Below, one piece after another: positions 40,133-48,309 of a DNA stretch of 50,000 nucleotides (the first letter of the stretch is position 1; each line of letters begins with the position of its first letter). Position numbers and translations under genes: made by a program. The DNA lies in assembly GCA_905221605.1 (NCBI GenBank), contig CAJNDS010000896.1:1-50000 (forward strand), written 5' to 3'. Below the pieces are notes generated by a model. It did not search any database. It worked only from the letters and a program-made list of their open reading frames with translations, and was not told the origin of the DNA. This DNA comes from Symbiodinium natans (lineage: Eukaryota; Sar; Dinophyceae; Suessiales; Symbiodiniaceae).

Positions 40133-40755
40133 TTTAGGGTTTAGGGTTTAGGGTTTAGGGTTTAGGGTTTAGGGTTTAGGGTTTCGCGTTCCAGGGTTTC
40201 GGGGCGACTTAGGGTTTAGGGTTTGAAGTTTGTTGAGGGTTCCTGAGTTTTTTGTAGGGTTTAGAGGGTCAATTTAGGCTGATAAGAGTTATTTAGGGTT
40301 TATAGGATCGATAGGGTTCATTTAGGGTTTTCTGGGGGGGGGGGGAGTTACTAATGGTTGATAGGGTTTATTTGGGGTTTAGGGCTTTTTTAAGGTTCCT
40401 GGTTTAGGGTTACTAAGTCTGTAATTAGGGTTGATTTGAGGTTTAGAGTTTTGGGCTTTAGGGTGATAGGGTGTATTGAGGGTTCAGGGTTTAGCTTGGG
40501 GTTTATTTAGGGTTCAGGGTTTAGGGTTTTAAGGTGCAAGGGTCAGGTTCAGCCCTCCAGTTGTCGTCTCACATAGATGGCGTTAGTGGCCTAAGCCCCA
40601 AACCCCAAACCCCAAACAGTAAACCCCAATCCCGCAACCCCAAGCCCTAAACCCTAAACTAGACCCTAAACCTTAATAATTATTTATATAATTATTAATT
40701 AATGTAATAAACATAAAACCAATAACCAAAAACCCACCAGAACCCTAAACCCAAG

Positions 40756-40905
40756 TCTAAGACGGGTTCAGGCCACCCTCTTCAGGGCTAGACCCTAAAC
40801 CCTATGGACCCTAAACCCTAAAGACTCTCCAAAAACCCTAAAAACCCCAAACCCAAAAGCCTAAAACCCTATTCTAAGATGGGTTCAGGCCACCCTCTTC
40901 AGGGC
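40756..40905. mobile_element. Telomere-like insertion bounded by a 33-bp duplication of exon sequence
   Basis: A 33-bp segment at the 3' end of the RCC1-like exon (40873-40905, with GGTTCAGGCCACCCTCTTCA) recurs at 40756-40788 with one mismatch. CCCTAAA-like DNA lies between. The period is 117 bp. Confidence 0.75.
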
Positions 40906-41005
40906 AGCCCCAGGTGACGACGGAGCCCGTCTTGGTCACCGCCGCAAAGGCCGAGACGGTAGAGGCGATATCCCGGACGTCCACGAGCTGCGCTCGGACG
41001 GAGTG
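40873..41005 (-). CDS. RCC1-like exon
   Basis: The minus frame reads SVRAQLVDVRDIASTVSAFA, AVTKTGSVVTWGCPEEGG, then LNP: linker and core in one exon, the longest clean repeat here. The acceptor is the AG of a CCCAG|GACAG sequence after telomere-like DNA. Confidence 0.85.
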
Positions 41006-41304
41006 GCTGTCCTGGGCTTAAGGTCGTTTAGGGTGTAGGGGTTTAGGGTTTTAGGGTTTTGGGGTTTTTGGGGTTTAGGATTTAGGGTTTTTGGGGTTTT
41101 GGGGTTTAGGGTTTAGAGCTTTAGGGCTTAGGGTTTAGGTTTGCCAGCAGCCTCTAAAGCCTGTTCGCTCCATGGCACCTCGATCTACGGGTTTTGTGAG
41201 ACTTGTTAGGGAACCTCAACCCCCTCCACCCGGGTTTCGGGTTTAGGGTTTATGGTTTAGGGTCCCTAACCCAAGAGGAACGAACACATGGAACGAGGGG
41301 GTTC

Positions 41305-41396
41305 CGAGAGTCACCGCCGGCGTCGGCATCCCCCCACGTGACCACGACGCCACTTTCTGTCAGTGCTGCGAAAGCACCTTGTAAGATCTGCTTGAA
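41305..41396 (-). CDS. RCC1-like exon
   Basis: The minus frame reads LQGAFAALTESGVVVTWGDA then DAGGDSRNPL, a complete core. Here the arrays are reversed relative to most exons (TTTAGGG on the left, CCCTAAA on the right). Confidence 0.85.
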
Positions 41397-41617
41397 ACCC
41401 TAAACCCTAAATTTGGCCCGAAATCCTAAACCCTAAACCCTAAGCCCTAAAACCCCATTGTCTTGCCGAACAAGGGTTAGGGATTTGGGTTTAGGCTTGA
41501 CGCTGCGGGATGGGGTCCTCTTGAGTACCCCCTCCCCCCTCCAAAGAGAGGTCGTATGCTATACATAAGGTGGTGTAAGCCTTATGCTAGAGGGTTTCGG
41601 GCTTAGGGGTAGGGTTA

Positions 41618-41755
41618 TACAAGGAGGGGCCCCCCTAGTTACAAGTAGAGTCTTAAGGACCCTACATTGGGTTATAAGGATCCTAAATCAGATTATCAGT
41701 CCCTTAACTATACTTGGTACAGTATGGGGAATTATTCTCCTTGTAGGGGGTAGTC
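41618..41755. mobile_element. Family B inverted-repeat element, full length (138 bp)
   Basis: TACAAGGAGGGGCCCCCCTA and GGGAATTATTCTCCTTGTA termini. The interior follows the family order (AAGTAGAGTCTTAAGGACCC, GGATCC, TCCCTTAACTATA). Confidence 0.8.
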
Positions 41756-41999
41756 AAGGTGGGCTATGCGCACTAAACAGAAGAGCAGCCGCTATGTACT
41801 GGAGCCTAACTCATTACCAATACCATCTCCAGATACTCTGTAAAGATAATCACAACGGTCCTAAAAATCCTCAGTCGGAACAGTAGTCTCCTGTATGTTT
41901 TTTCTGCTATAGTAGAAAAACACAAAGGTTTAGGGTTTAGGGTTTTGGGTTTAGGATTTAGGGTTTAGGGTTAGAAAAAAGACTCACAAACAACTCCCC

Positions 42000-42069
42000 A
42001 GACCGGGCCACTGCGAGACTTGAAGATCCGCCGCACCCCCACCAGCTGATCCTGCCTTGGCGACGGAAG
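42000..42069 (-). CDS. RCC1-like exon (linker half)
   Basis: The minus frame reads RQDQLVGVRRIFKSRSGPVW: QDQLVGVRRI is a canonical linker, although the following AFAAL core is not in register. Confidence 0.5.
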
Positions 42070-42573
42070 GAACCTAAACCCTACAAAAGCCCTACAAAAA
42101 CCCTGCAAAAACCCTACACAACCAAACAAAACTTACAAACACTACAAAACCCTATGAGCCCCGTAAACCCAATAATCAAATCCCTACAAACACCCATCAA
42201 CCCTATGAACCCGATAAGCCCTCTAAAACTGATCAACCCCGTAAGCCCTAAGCCTGGCTGCAGTGCCCCAGAAATTCTGGACTTCGGGGGCGGGGGCGGG
42301 GGGGGGGGGGGGATCCCAATTTTCTGATCTCAGTAGTGCCTTACCCGAGTATAGTGCTACAGGGGGTCAGGATGCCCAAGGTTACCTAAGCCCCATCACC
42401 CCAGACCCGAAACCCTATACCCTAAACTCCCTAAGCCCTAAACCTTAAACCCTAAACCCTAAACCCTAAACCCTAAACCCTAAAGGGCTTTGGGGTTCAG
42501 AATACCTTTCAGATGTACAAGAAAGGCACCTGGACCCTTTAGGGGTAAAGGGATTCTAGTCGTCCAAAGCCCT

Positions 42574-42790
42574 ACTAAACCCTAAACCCTAAACCCTAAA
42601 CCCTAAACCCTAAACCCTAAACCCTAAACCCTAAACCCTAAACCCTAAACCCTAAACCCTAAACCCTAAACCCTAAACCCTAAACCCTAAACCCTAAACC
42701 CTAAACCCTAAACCCTAAACCCTAAACCCTAAACCCTAAACCCTAAACCCTAAACCCTAAACCCTAAACCCTAGCCCTAAACCCTAAACC
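42574..42790. repeat. Longest telomere-type array: ~30 CCCTAAA units
   Basis: About 215 bp of almost perfect CCCTAAA immediately downstream of an RCC1-like exon, hence inside the inferred intron. Confidence 0.95.
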
Positions 42791-42794
42791 CCCC

Positions 42795-42912
42795 TCTTTC
42801 GGGCTTTACTCCAGGGTGCACAGAGCTGCTGTCGCCACCAGCATCCGAGGACCCCCAGCACACCACTGTGCCGTCGGCCCGCAGCGCAGCAAAGGCACTG
42901 TGCGAAGCCTTG
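42795..42912 (-). CDS. RCC1-like exon with GTAAAG donor
   Basis: The minus frame reads KASHSAFAALRADGTVVCWG then SSDAGGDSSSVHPG, a full canonical core. A donor-like GTAAAG follows. The acceptor is the AG of CCCTGCAAG at the end of a telomere-like array, so the intron's 3' end is the array itself. Confidence 0.85.
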
Positions 42913-43035
42913 CAGGGTTTAGGGTTTAGGGTTTGGGGTTTAGGGTTTAGGATTTAGGGTTTGGGGTTTAGGAAGTTGCCAGTGCCCTTGTCGCAACCCT
43001 TGTAAGCTAAGGCCCTGAACCCCAAAGTCCCTTAG

Positions 43036-43267
43036 CCCAAAACCCTAAACCCTAAACCCTAAACCCTAAACCCTAAACCCTAAACCCTAAACCCTGAACC
43101 CTAAACCCTGAACCCTGAACCCTTTTCTTTCGTAGGAACCTCAAGGATGCCTTGTTCCGTAGGTTGCCTAAGAACCCTGAAGCCTTTTCGAGACCTTCAT
43201 CATCCCTAAACCCTAAACCCTAAACCCTAAACCCTAAACCCTAAACCCTAAACCCTAAACCCTAAAC
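43036..43267. repeat. Two CCCTAAA arrays around a possible exon
   Basis: Arrays at 43036-43120 and 43205-43267 surround a unique 80-bp segment whose minus frame reads DEGLEKASGFLGNLRNKASL. The next upstream unique piece (43285-43345) reads SNLFLVSSRAFFQVSG, recalling AS..AF of the repeat. Confidence 0.6.
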
Positions 43268-43494
43268 CGACTCTGAGGTTCTGAACCTAGCCCTACGTAC
43301 CCGAAACCTGGAAAAAAGCACGGCTGCTCACCAAGAACAAATTCGAAGGAGGCAAGCAGGGGTTTAGGGTTTAGGGTTTAGGGTTTAGGGTTTAGGGTTT
43401 AGGGTTTAGGGTTTAGGGTTTAGGGACTAGGGCCTATAGGGCTTAGGGTTTAGGGTTTAGGGTTCAGGGCTTAGGGTTTAGGGCTTCGGGTCCA

Positions 43495-43590
43495 CAAGGC
43501 AGCCTCGACATGCACGATGCCCTTGAGCTCGCTCTTCATCTCGGTTGGCTCCTCAAAAGCCTCTGAAGGAGAAACTCTGCATAAGACCAC
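43495..43590 (-). CDS. RCC1-like exon (linker half)
   Basis: The minus frame reads FEEPTEMKSELKGIVHVEAA then LW, matching L.GI.HV.A. Flanked by TTTAGGG (left) and CCCTAAA (right). Confidence 0.5.
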
Positions 43591-43689
43591 GAACCCTACA
43601 GCCTCCAAACCCTAAACCCTAAACCCTAAACCCCTAAACCCTAAACCCTAAACCCTAAAACCTATCACGGGGAAATAAGAAACACATTC

Positions 43690-43900
43690 CAAGGGGCTTT
43701 GCCTGCCCAGTCACGCGGCTGCTCTCCCCGCCACCATCGGCGGAGCCACAGGTGATCACGGTGCCATCTGCCTGCACCCTAAACCCTAAACCCTAAACCC
43801 TAAACCCCAAACTCCTAAACCCTAGATCACGGTGCCATCTGCCTGCAGGGCGGCCACCGCCGTTTCTGAGAGGAAAACGTCCAGGACCTCCTGGGCTTCA
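43690..43900 (-). CDS. RCC1-like exon pair joined across a telomere-repeat intron
   Basis: The upstream part (43900-43843) reads EVLDVFLSETAVAALQ and the downstream part (43771-43690) continues ADGTVITCGSADGGGESS. Removing 43842-43772 restores an uninterrupted repeat. Unspliced, the frame meets a TAG inside the array. The core Trp is Cys here. Confidence 0.85.
43772..43842 (-). other. 71-nt GC-AG intron made of TTTAGGG units and a duplicated target
   Basis: A perfect 23-bp direct repeat (43754-43776 and 43825-43847, starting GATCACGG and ending CTGCCTGCA on the plus strand) brackets 48 bp of CCCTAAA-type DNA. On the minus strand the boundaries are CTGCAG|GCAGATGG ... GGTGCAG|GCAGATGG. Donor GC and acceptor AG both come from the duplicated target. 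Confidence 0.8.
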
Positions 43901-44437
43901 GGGTTGAGGGTTTAGGGTTTAGGGTCTACCTCAAGAGCCCCAAATCTACCTTTTTCCTAGGCTAGTACTATGAAACCCCTTAAAGGATTCTTCAGTGACC
44001 TGCAAAAAAGCAGGTTTTGGGGTTCTTAAGGTAGGTTTTTTCGGGTCCTAACCCTAAACCCTAAACCCTAAACCCTGAACCCTGAACCCTGAACCCTAGT
44101 TCATGCAGGGTCCTTCTGCTCGGCTTTGTCGAACTTCGCAGAACCCAAGAACCTGGAACTGGATTGTTGGGACAGCCGCAACATGTGAGGCAATCTAAGG
44201 TTTAGGGCGGGGTTGGGGTTTAGGGTTTATGGCTTGGGTTTAGGGTTTAGAGCCTGAGAGGTTGAGGTTAATGGGGCTTAACAGTTCCTACACGTCTAAA
44301 GATTCCAGTTGCTTTGATCCAACCCCCCACCCGCAACCCGCCCACACCCTCTCCCCTCACCAACCCTAAAAAAAAACAAACCCCTCAATCCCTAATCTTA
44401 ACCTCCCTCTGCCAAGAGCCCTAAACCTTAACTTCCT

Positions 44438-44595
44438 AACCCCAAAACCCCAAAACCCCAAAACCCCAAAACCCCAAAACCCCAAAACCCCCAAACCCCA
44501 AAACCCCAAAACCCCAAAACCTCAAAACCCCAAAACCCCAAAACCCCAAAACCCCAAAACCCCAAAACCCCAAAACCCCAAAACCCCAAAACCCC
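44438..44595. repeat. (CCCCAAAA)n 8-nt array
   Basis: About 19 units of AACCCCAA (TTTTGGGG on the other strand), unlike the 7-nt TTTAGGG type elsewhere. It sits within C-rich telomere-like DNA and returns to CCCTAAA at its right edge, so it probably arose by substitution and amplification. Confidence 0.9.
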
Positions 44596-44711
44596 TAAAC
44601 CCTAAACCCCTACATCTTAACCCTAAACCCCTAAACCCTAAACCCCCACATCTTAACCCTAAAAGCCTAAAACCCTAAATCTTAACCTCCCTCAATTACA
44701 AGGCCCAAAGA

Positions 44712-44802
44712 ACATCTCATGGCCCCAGATGTCCACCGTCCCGTCCGGCAAGATGGCGGCGAAGCCGAAGCCGTACTTGTGCGCCCGAACGCGCGTCCTT
44801 TG
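44712..44802 (-). CDS. RCC1-like exon, first recognisable repeat
   Basis: The minus frame reads TRVRAHKYGFGFAAILPDGT then VDIWGHEMFF: FAAILPDGTV and WG are in register. It follows the ubiquitin-like exons, so it is the N-terminal-most repeat. Confidence 0.75.
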
Positions 44803-44911
44803 ATTTCGGGTTTAGGGTTTAGGGTTTAGGGTTTAGGGTTCAGGGTTTAGGGGAGTCGGCTTTGGGGAGGCTTGGGCTTGGGCTTGCACGAACTCTAAAG
44901 CATCCCAAAAG

Positions 44912-44912
44912 C

Positions 44913-44951
<39 letters not shown>

Positions 44952-44957
44952 AAAAAA
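44912..44957 (+). repeat. C30 followed by A16 homopolymer tracts
   Basis: A junction of a long C tract and an A tract, followed by TAA repeats and A-rich DNA to 45060. Similar C/A junctions occur at 12866-12903. Confidence 0.9.
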
Positions 44958-45077
44958 TAATAATAATAAATAAAGAGTAACAACAATGAGTATACAAAAG
45001 GCCTAACAAAAATGAAAGAAACAGATAAGCTACAGAAAAAAAGCAAGAAGAACTGAATAAAGGAAGCCCTCATAACC

Positions 45078-45210
45078 CTGACCCTTCCAGCAGACCGGGC
45101 ATCTTGGGTGCCGTGATGACGGTGATCTCATCCCCATCGCTCAGTCCCGAAGCCGCGATGGTGCGGGTGAGGTCCAGTGAAGTGGTCGCGCACAGCAGGG
45201 CCTCGACTCT
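45078..45210 (-). CDS. Ubiquitin-like domain exon of the RCC1-like gene
   Basis: The minus frame reads VEALLCATTSLDLTRTIAAS, then GLSDGDEITVITAPKMPG. The SGL.DGD.ITV pattern is typical of the C-terminal half of ubiquitin-like folds at the start of dinoflagellate repeat proteins. CCCTAAA array at the right edge. Confidence 0.65.
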
Positions 45211-45279
45211 AAGCCCTAAACCCTAAACCCTAAACCCGAAACCCGAAACCCTAAACCCTAACCCGACACCCTAATCCCT

Positions 45280-45336
45280 TAATGCCGGTGAGTTTTCTTT
45301 GCTCGCGGGACAGTTCCACCTTGATGATCCTACAAG
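45280..45336 (-). CDS. Short exon candidate between ubiquitin-like parts
   Basis: The minus frame reads RIIKVELSREQRKLTGIK and would place a ubiquitin-like helix/strand piece between the exons at 45630 and 45210. Short; frame linkage not proven. Confidence 0.4.
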
Positions 45337-45545
45337 GGTTCAGGGCCTAGGGCCCTTAATCAGGGCTTTGCATTTGAGGGCTGAAGGCTTTGTAGGGCAA
45401 GAGGAGGCACCACTAAGCAAAACAGTGCATCCGAAATGAGGGTCCCAAAAAGGCAGAATCCCCCCCCCTGTAAGGACCCCCAAAAAGAGCCTAGACCCTA
45501 ATTAAACCCTAAACCCTGAACCCTAAACCCTGGCCCTAAAACCCC

Positions 45546-45630
45546 AAACCTGCACCCTGGAAGTTCAGAAATTGCGGCCAAACCCTAACCCTAAACCCTA
45601 AAACCTGCACCCTAGACGTTCAGAATTTGC
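45546..45630. mobile_element. Telomere-repeat insertion bounded by 30-bp direct repeats
   Basis: The 30-bp copies at 45546-45575 and 45601-45630 (AAACCTGCACCCT then GTTCAGAA.TTGC) match at 27 of 30 positions. Between them are about 25 bp of CCCTAAA-type DNA. It lies at the 3' end of the exon at 45631-45741. Confidence 0.75.
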
Positions 45631-45741
45631 CCCCGGCCCCAGGCGCCGTGAGGGGAGTCTTGAGATGGATCTGGGCTTGCTTCCGCACATCGTCAACCAG
45701 CGCATCGGGCTCGATGCTGATGGACGCACCTCTTGTCAGAC
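45631..45741 (-). CDS. N-terminal exon of the RCC1-like gene
   Basis: The minus frame starts after a CCCAG acceptor next to a telomere-like array and reads GASISIEPDALVDDVRKQAQ then IHLKTPLTAPGAGG. The short charged helix (DALVDDVRKQAQ) suits the start of a ubiquitin-like domain. A stop occurs just beyond, inside the duplicated sequence. Confidence 0.6.
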
Positions 45742-46082
45742 CCTGGGTTTAGGGTTTAGGGTTTAGGGTTTAGGGCTTAGGGCTTAGGGTTTAGGGTTAG
45801 GGTAGAGCCCCCAAATAGTGCCGTCTACGATTATGGGGTAACGTTTAGGAACCCCTTAGAAAGATCTACATTTTGGATTCTCTGAGAAGGGCTGGGTTGG
45901 TAGACATGTAGCCATCATCATGACTGAAGGGTGCCTTTGTCTTGGAGTGGGTTTTGGGGTTTAGGGCTTGGGGGTTTAGGGTTTAGGGTTTAGGGTTTAG
46001 GGTTTAGGGTTTAGGGTTTCGGGTGACTTTCATAAGGGAACCCCCCCAGAATGGGGCCAACCAAAAAAGGGTGCCACTGGGT

Positions 46083-46151
46083 CAAGAAGAGCCTTGACCA
46101 CTCAGCAAGCGCGCTGTCAGGGCCCACGGCATCCGGCTCAAGGCTGTCTAG
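46083..46151 (-). CDS. Exon candidate upstream of the ubiquitin-like exons
   Basis: The minus frame reads LDSLEPDAVGPDSALAEWSR then LFL. Acidic and protein-like; possibly the 5'-most exon of the same gene. Another open minus piece (45880-45950, THSKTKAPFSHDDGYMSTNP) is weaker. Confidence 0.4.
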
Positions 46152-46494
46152 GGTTCTTAAGGGAGGGGGCTTCAAGGGGGGTATATAACCCGGGTTTAAG
46201 GCTTAGGGCGGTTTAGGGTTTAGGGTTTAGGGTTTAGGGCTTAGGGCTTAGGGCTTAGGGCTTAGGGTTTAGGGGTCTACTACTCCCTAAGGCTCCCTAA
46301 GCTTCCCCTAGGTGCCTACCATCCATGAACCCCCACCTCCCTTAAGAACCCCAGAAGGTTAGGGTTTAGGGCTTTGGGTTTAGGGTTTAGGGTTTAGGTT
46401 TTAAGGTTTACCCAGAGCCCTGCGACAACTCTTGGGTCATTTTAGGAACCCCTCAAGGGATCTAGTTTTGTTTAAATCCTCTTTCTAGACGAGC

Positions 46495-46700
46495 CATCGT
46501 TAAGGGACTTACAACCTAAGTTTGGATCCTTACAGCCCAATTTAGCTAGGATGCCCAGTAACCCAGGATTAAAAAGGGTGCCCTTTTTTGCTTAAAGGGG
46601 TTTACAAGGGAGCCTAACCCCCTAAAAAGGGAATAAGGGCACTACTGGGCATCCTAGTTAGGGTCCTTAGAACTTTACACCTGGCCGAGGCCCCTCCCCA
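46495..46700. mobile_element. Family B element with a nested family C element
   Basis: Family B sequence (TTAAGGGACTTACAACCTAA ... GGGTCCTTAGAACTTTACAC) is split at TTAG by the element at 46546-46657. The right terminus is diverged (GGCCCCTCCCC). Confidence 0.7.
46546..46657. mobile_element. Family C element, complete, with TTAG target duplication
   Basis: CTAGGATGCCCAGTA at the left and TACTGGGCATCCTAG at the right (the right as ACTACTGGGCATCCTAG) are terminal inverted repeats. TTAG lies on both sides (46542-46545 and 46658-46661). Deleting element plus one TTAG restores the family B sequence AATTTAGGGTCC. Confidence 0.8.
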
Positions 46701-46771
46701 CAGCAGGTTAGCCACAGAAATCGCTCTGAGACAGATCTGCGGGCAGGAATGCCAAGTAGTAAACCCCCCGA

Positions 46772-46797
46772 CCCCCCCCCCCCCCCCCCCCCCCCCC
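46772..46797 (+). repeat. 26-nt C homopolymer
   Basis: An uninterrupted C tract next to the last telomere-like units of the window (46,850-46,905). Confidence 0.9.
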
Positions 46798-47069
46798 GGC
46801 CAATCCCCCTTAATACAAAAAAACTAAACTCTGAAAACTCAACTCTGAACCCGGAACCCTAACCCTAAACCCTGAACCCTAGGTAAACCCTAAACCCTGA
46901 AGGTGCATATTTTGCCCCCCTAGAGTCCTCCGGGGGCCCTTGGCCCTTACAGCTTCGGGTAGCTCCCTTATAGGTGCCTGCCCTCTACCTGTTCCAGAAG
47001 GGCTTAGGGTCTAGGGTTTAGGGCGGGTTCCAACTTTTGGACAGGTCAAAAAAGAATCAAAGAGCACTT

Positions 47070-47250
47070 TGTATATGATAGATATGATATATCTATATAT
47101 ATATATATATGTGTGTGTGTGTGAAACATATGATGTATATGATATATATATATATATATATATGCGTGTATAAATATAAATAAATAAATATATATATATA
47201 CAGGTATACATACTTACATACATGTATATCTATATCTATGTATCTATATA
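47070..47250. repeat. TA-rich microsatellite with (TG)n
   Basis: TA, TATG and TAAA repeats. Short Ile/Tyr-rich ORFs on the minus strand are microsatellite translations and are not called. Confidence 0.85.
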
Positions 47251-47296
47251 TGAGCGACTGCCAAAACCGGCTCGAGGTGCTACTGGACGCAACATG

Positions 47297-47471
47297 AGGG
47301 GTGTCGCTTTTCAAGTGTTCCCATCGTTTTACAGGGTTTTAGCATCAAATATACACGCTTGATGTTTGTAGGTGTCGCTTTGGGGAAATCAAGGCTATAT
47401 ATAGCACACCCAACGGTTCATTCACTTAGGGGTGTCGCTTTTCAAGTGTTCTCATCGTTTTACAGGGTTTT
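47297..47471 (+). repeat. 44-bp direct repeat, period 131 bp
   Basis: AGGGGTGTCGCTTTTCAAGT continues for 44 bp at 47297-47340 and recurs at 47428-47471 with one mismatch (CCATCG/CTCATCG context). A partial third GGTGTCGCTTT lies near 47372. Marks the entry to the telomere-poor end of the window. Confidence 0.8.
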
Positions 47472-47679
47472 GGGCATTCGTGTCCACCCCTTACTTAATT
47501 GAATGGTTGGGGGTTTTGGCGCTTGCTCATATGATATGTGTATATGTGCGTATTTGCTTATCTGTGTTTTCTGTATATACGTTCATGTATATACACGTAT
47601 GTATATATATGTATATATATATATATACAAATGTATACGTAGATACGTATTTACGAAAACGACGGGACATCTTTTGAGC

Positions 47680-47800
47680 GAAACCCGGGCGATGAACGAT
47701 TTTGGAGGGGTCAGGAGGGTGAGCTGCTGGTGGCGCTTCCGTCGCGCCGCCGACGCGCCGTCGATGCCAGCAGAAGCCTGGCGCTGGTGGCTTCGAAGAG
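47680..47800 (-). CDS. Exon candidate, Arg/His/Gln-rich
   Basis: The minus frame reads RSHQRQASAGIDGASAARRK then RHQQLTLLTPPKSFIARVSL. The plus strand is also open with a Trp/Arg-rich translation that looks less natural. Confidence 0.3.
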
Positions 47801-48309
47801 CTAAACCCTCCTACACCCCTAAAGCCCTAAAGCATACTCAGGGGCCAAGGGCGTTATAGTCGCGGAGATCGACAAATCCAGGCTTTTCAAGGCGACCCCA
47901 ACCCTGAACCCTCGAAGTGGTCTCGTCATAGATTAGGACTCAGGCTTGGGGTTTCGAATATTCTGCAGATCTCGGGCCAAGGGTAGCGTGTTTTTGGCAA
48001 AACCTCGACCTTGAACCCCAAACTTGCCCCAGGTCCGGAACCGATTTAGGCGGTCAATTCCTGAACGCTAAACGTGTGGGTCGAGTGTTGTTTGGAAAGC
48101 ATTTCTTTGGAGATTTTCGTCCGAGGGCACTGCGTCGATCAGGCATCTGGTGGCGTGATGCCTGCCACGGTCAGCACAGGGAGGATGACTTCCCAGACAT
48201 TTTCGTAGACATTTTCGTGGAGCTTCACAGGTTCATGGTCGCGGGAGTCCGCCTTCTTCAACCCCTTCAGCATTCCCGGAGACAGGTTCTTGGCCAGGAC
48301 CCACTAACT

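Larger units (their letters stand above)
30260..46151 (-). other. RCC1-like repeat gene with ubiquitin-like N-terminal part, telomere-repeat introns
   Basis: About two dozen short minus-strand exons share one grammar: VQ.QL..V..I.AS..AFAAL.ADG.VVTWG....GGDSS, a diverged RCC1-type repeat seen in large dinoflagellate proteins often named HERC- or RCC1-like. The upstream exons (about 45.07-45.74 kb) carry a ubiquitin-like segment (LTRTIAASGLSDGDEITV). Repeats are split at different points, so introns fall at many phases of the repeat. Introns are mostly CCCTAAA/TTTAGGG arrays and small inverted-repeat elements. RCC1 folds are beta-propellers that act as protein-interaction or exchange-factor modules; the role here is unknown. 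Some exons carry in-frame stops near their inferred ends, so pseudogenisation cannot be excluded. Confidence 0.75.

Noticed and set aside
42574-42790. True chromosome end (telomere)
   Set aside because: The array is internal, ~215 bp, with coding exons on one side and unique DNA on the other, and arrays of both orientations occur throughout. These are interstitial repeats.
44840-45073. Hydrophobic minus ORF
   Set aside because: Generated by the C30/A16 homopolymers and A-rich tail (poly-Gly then Phe/Tyr).
47011-47677. Ile/Tyr/Val-rich ORFs
   Set aside because: Translations of TA/TG microsatellites.
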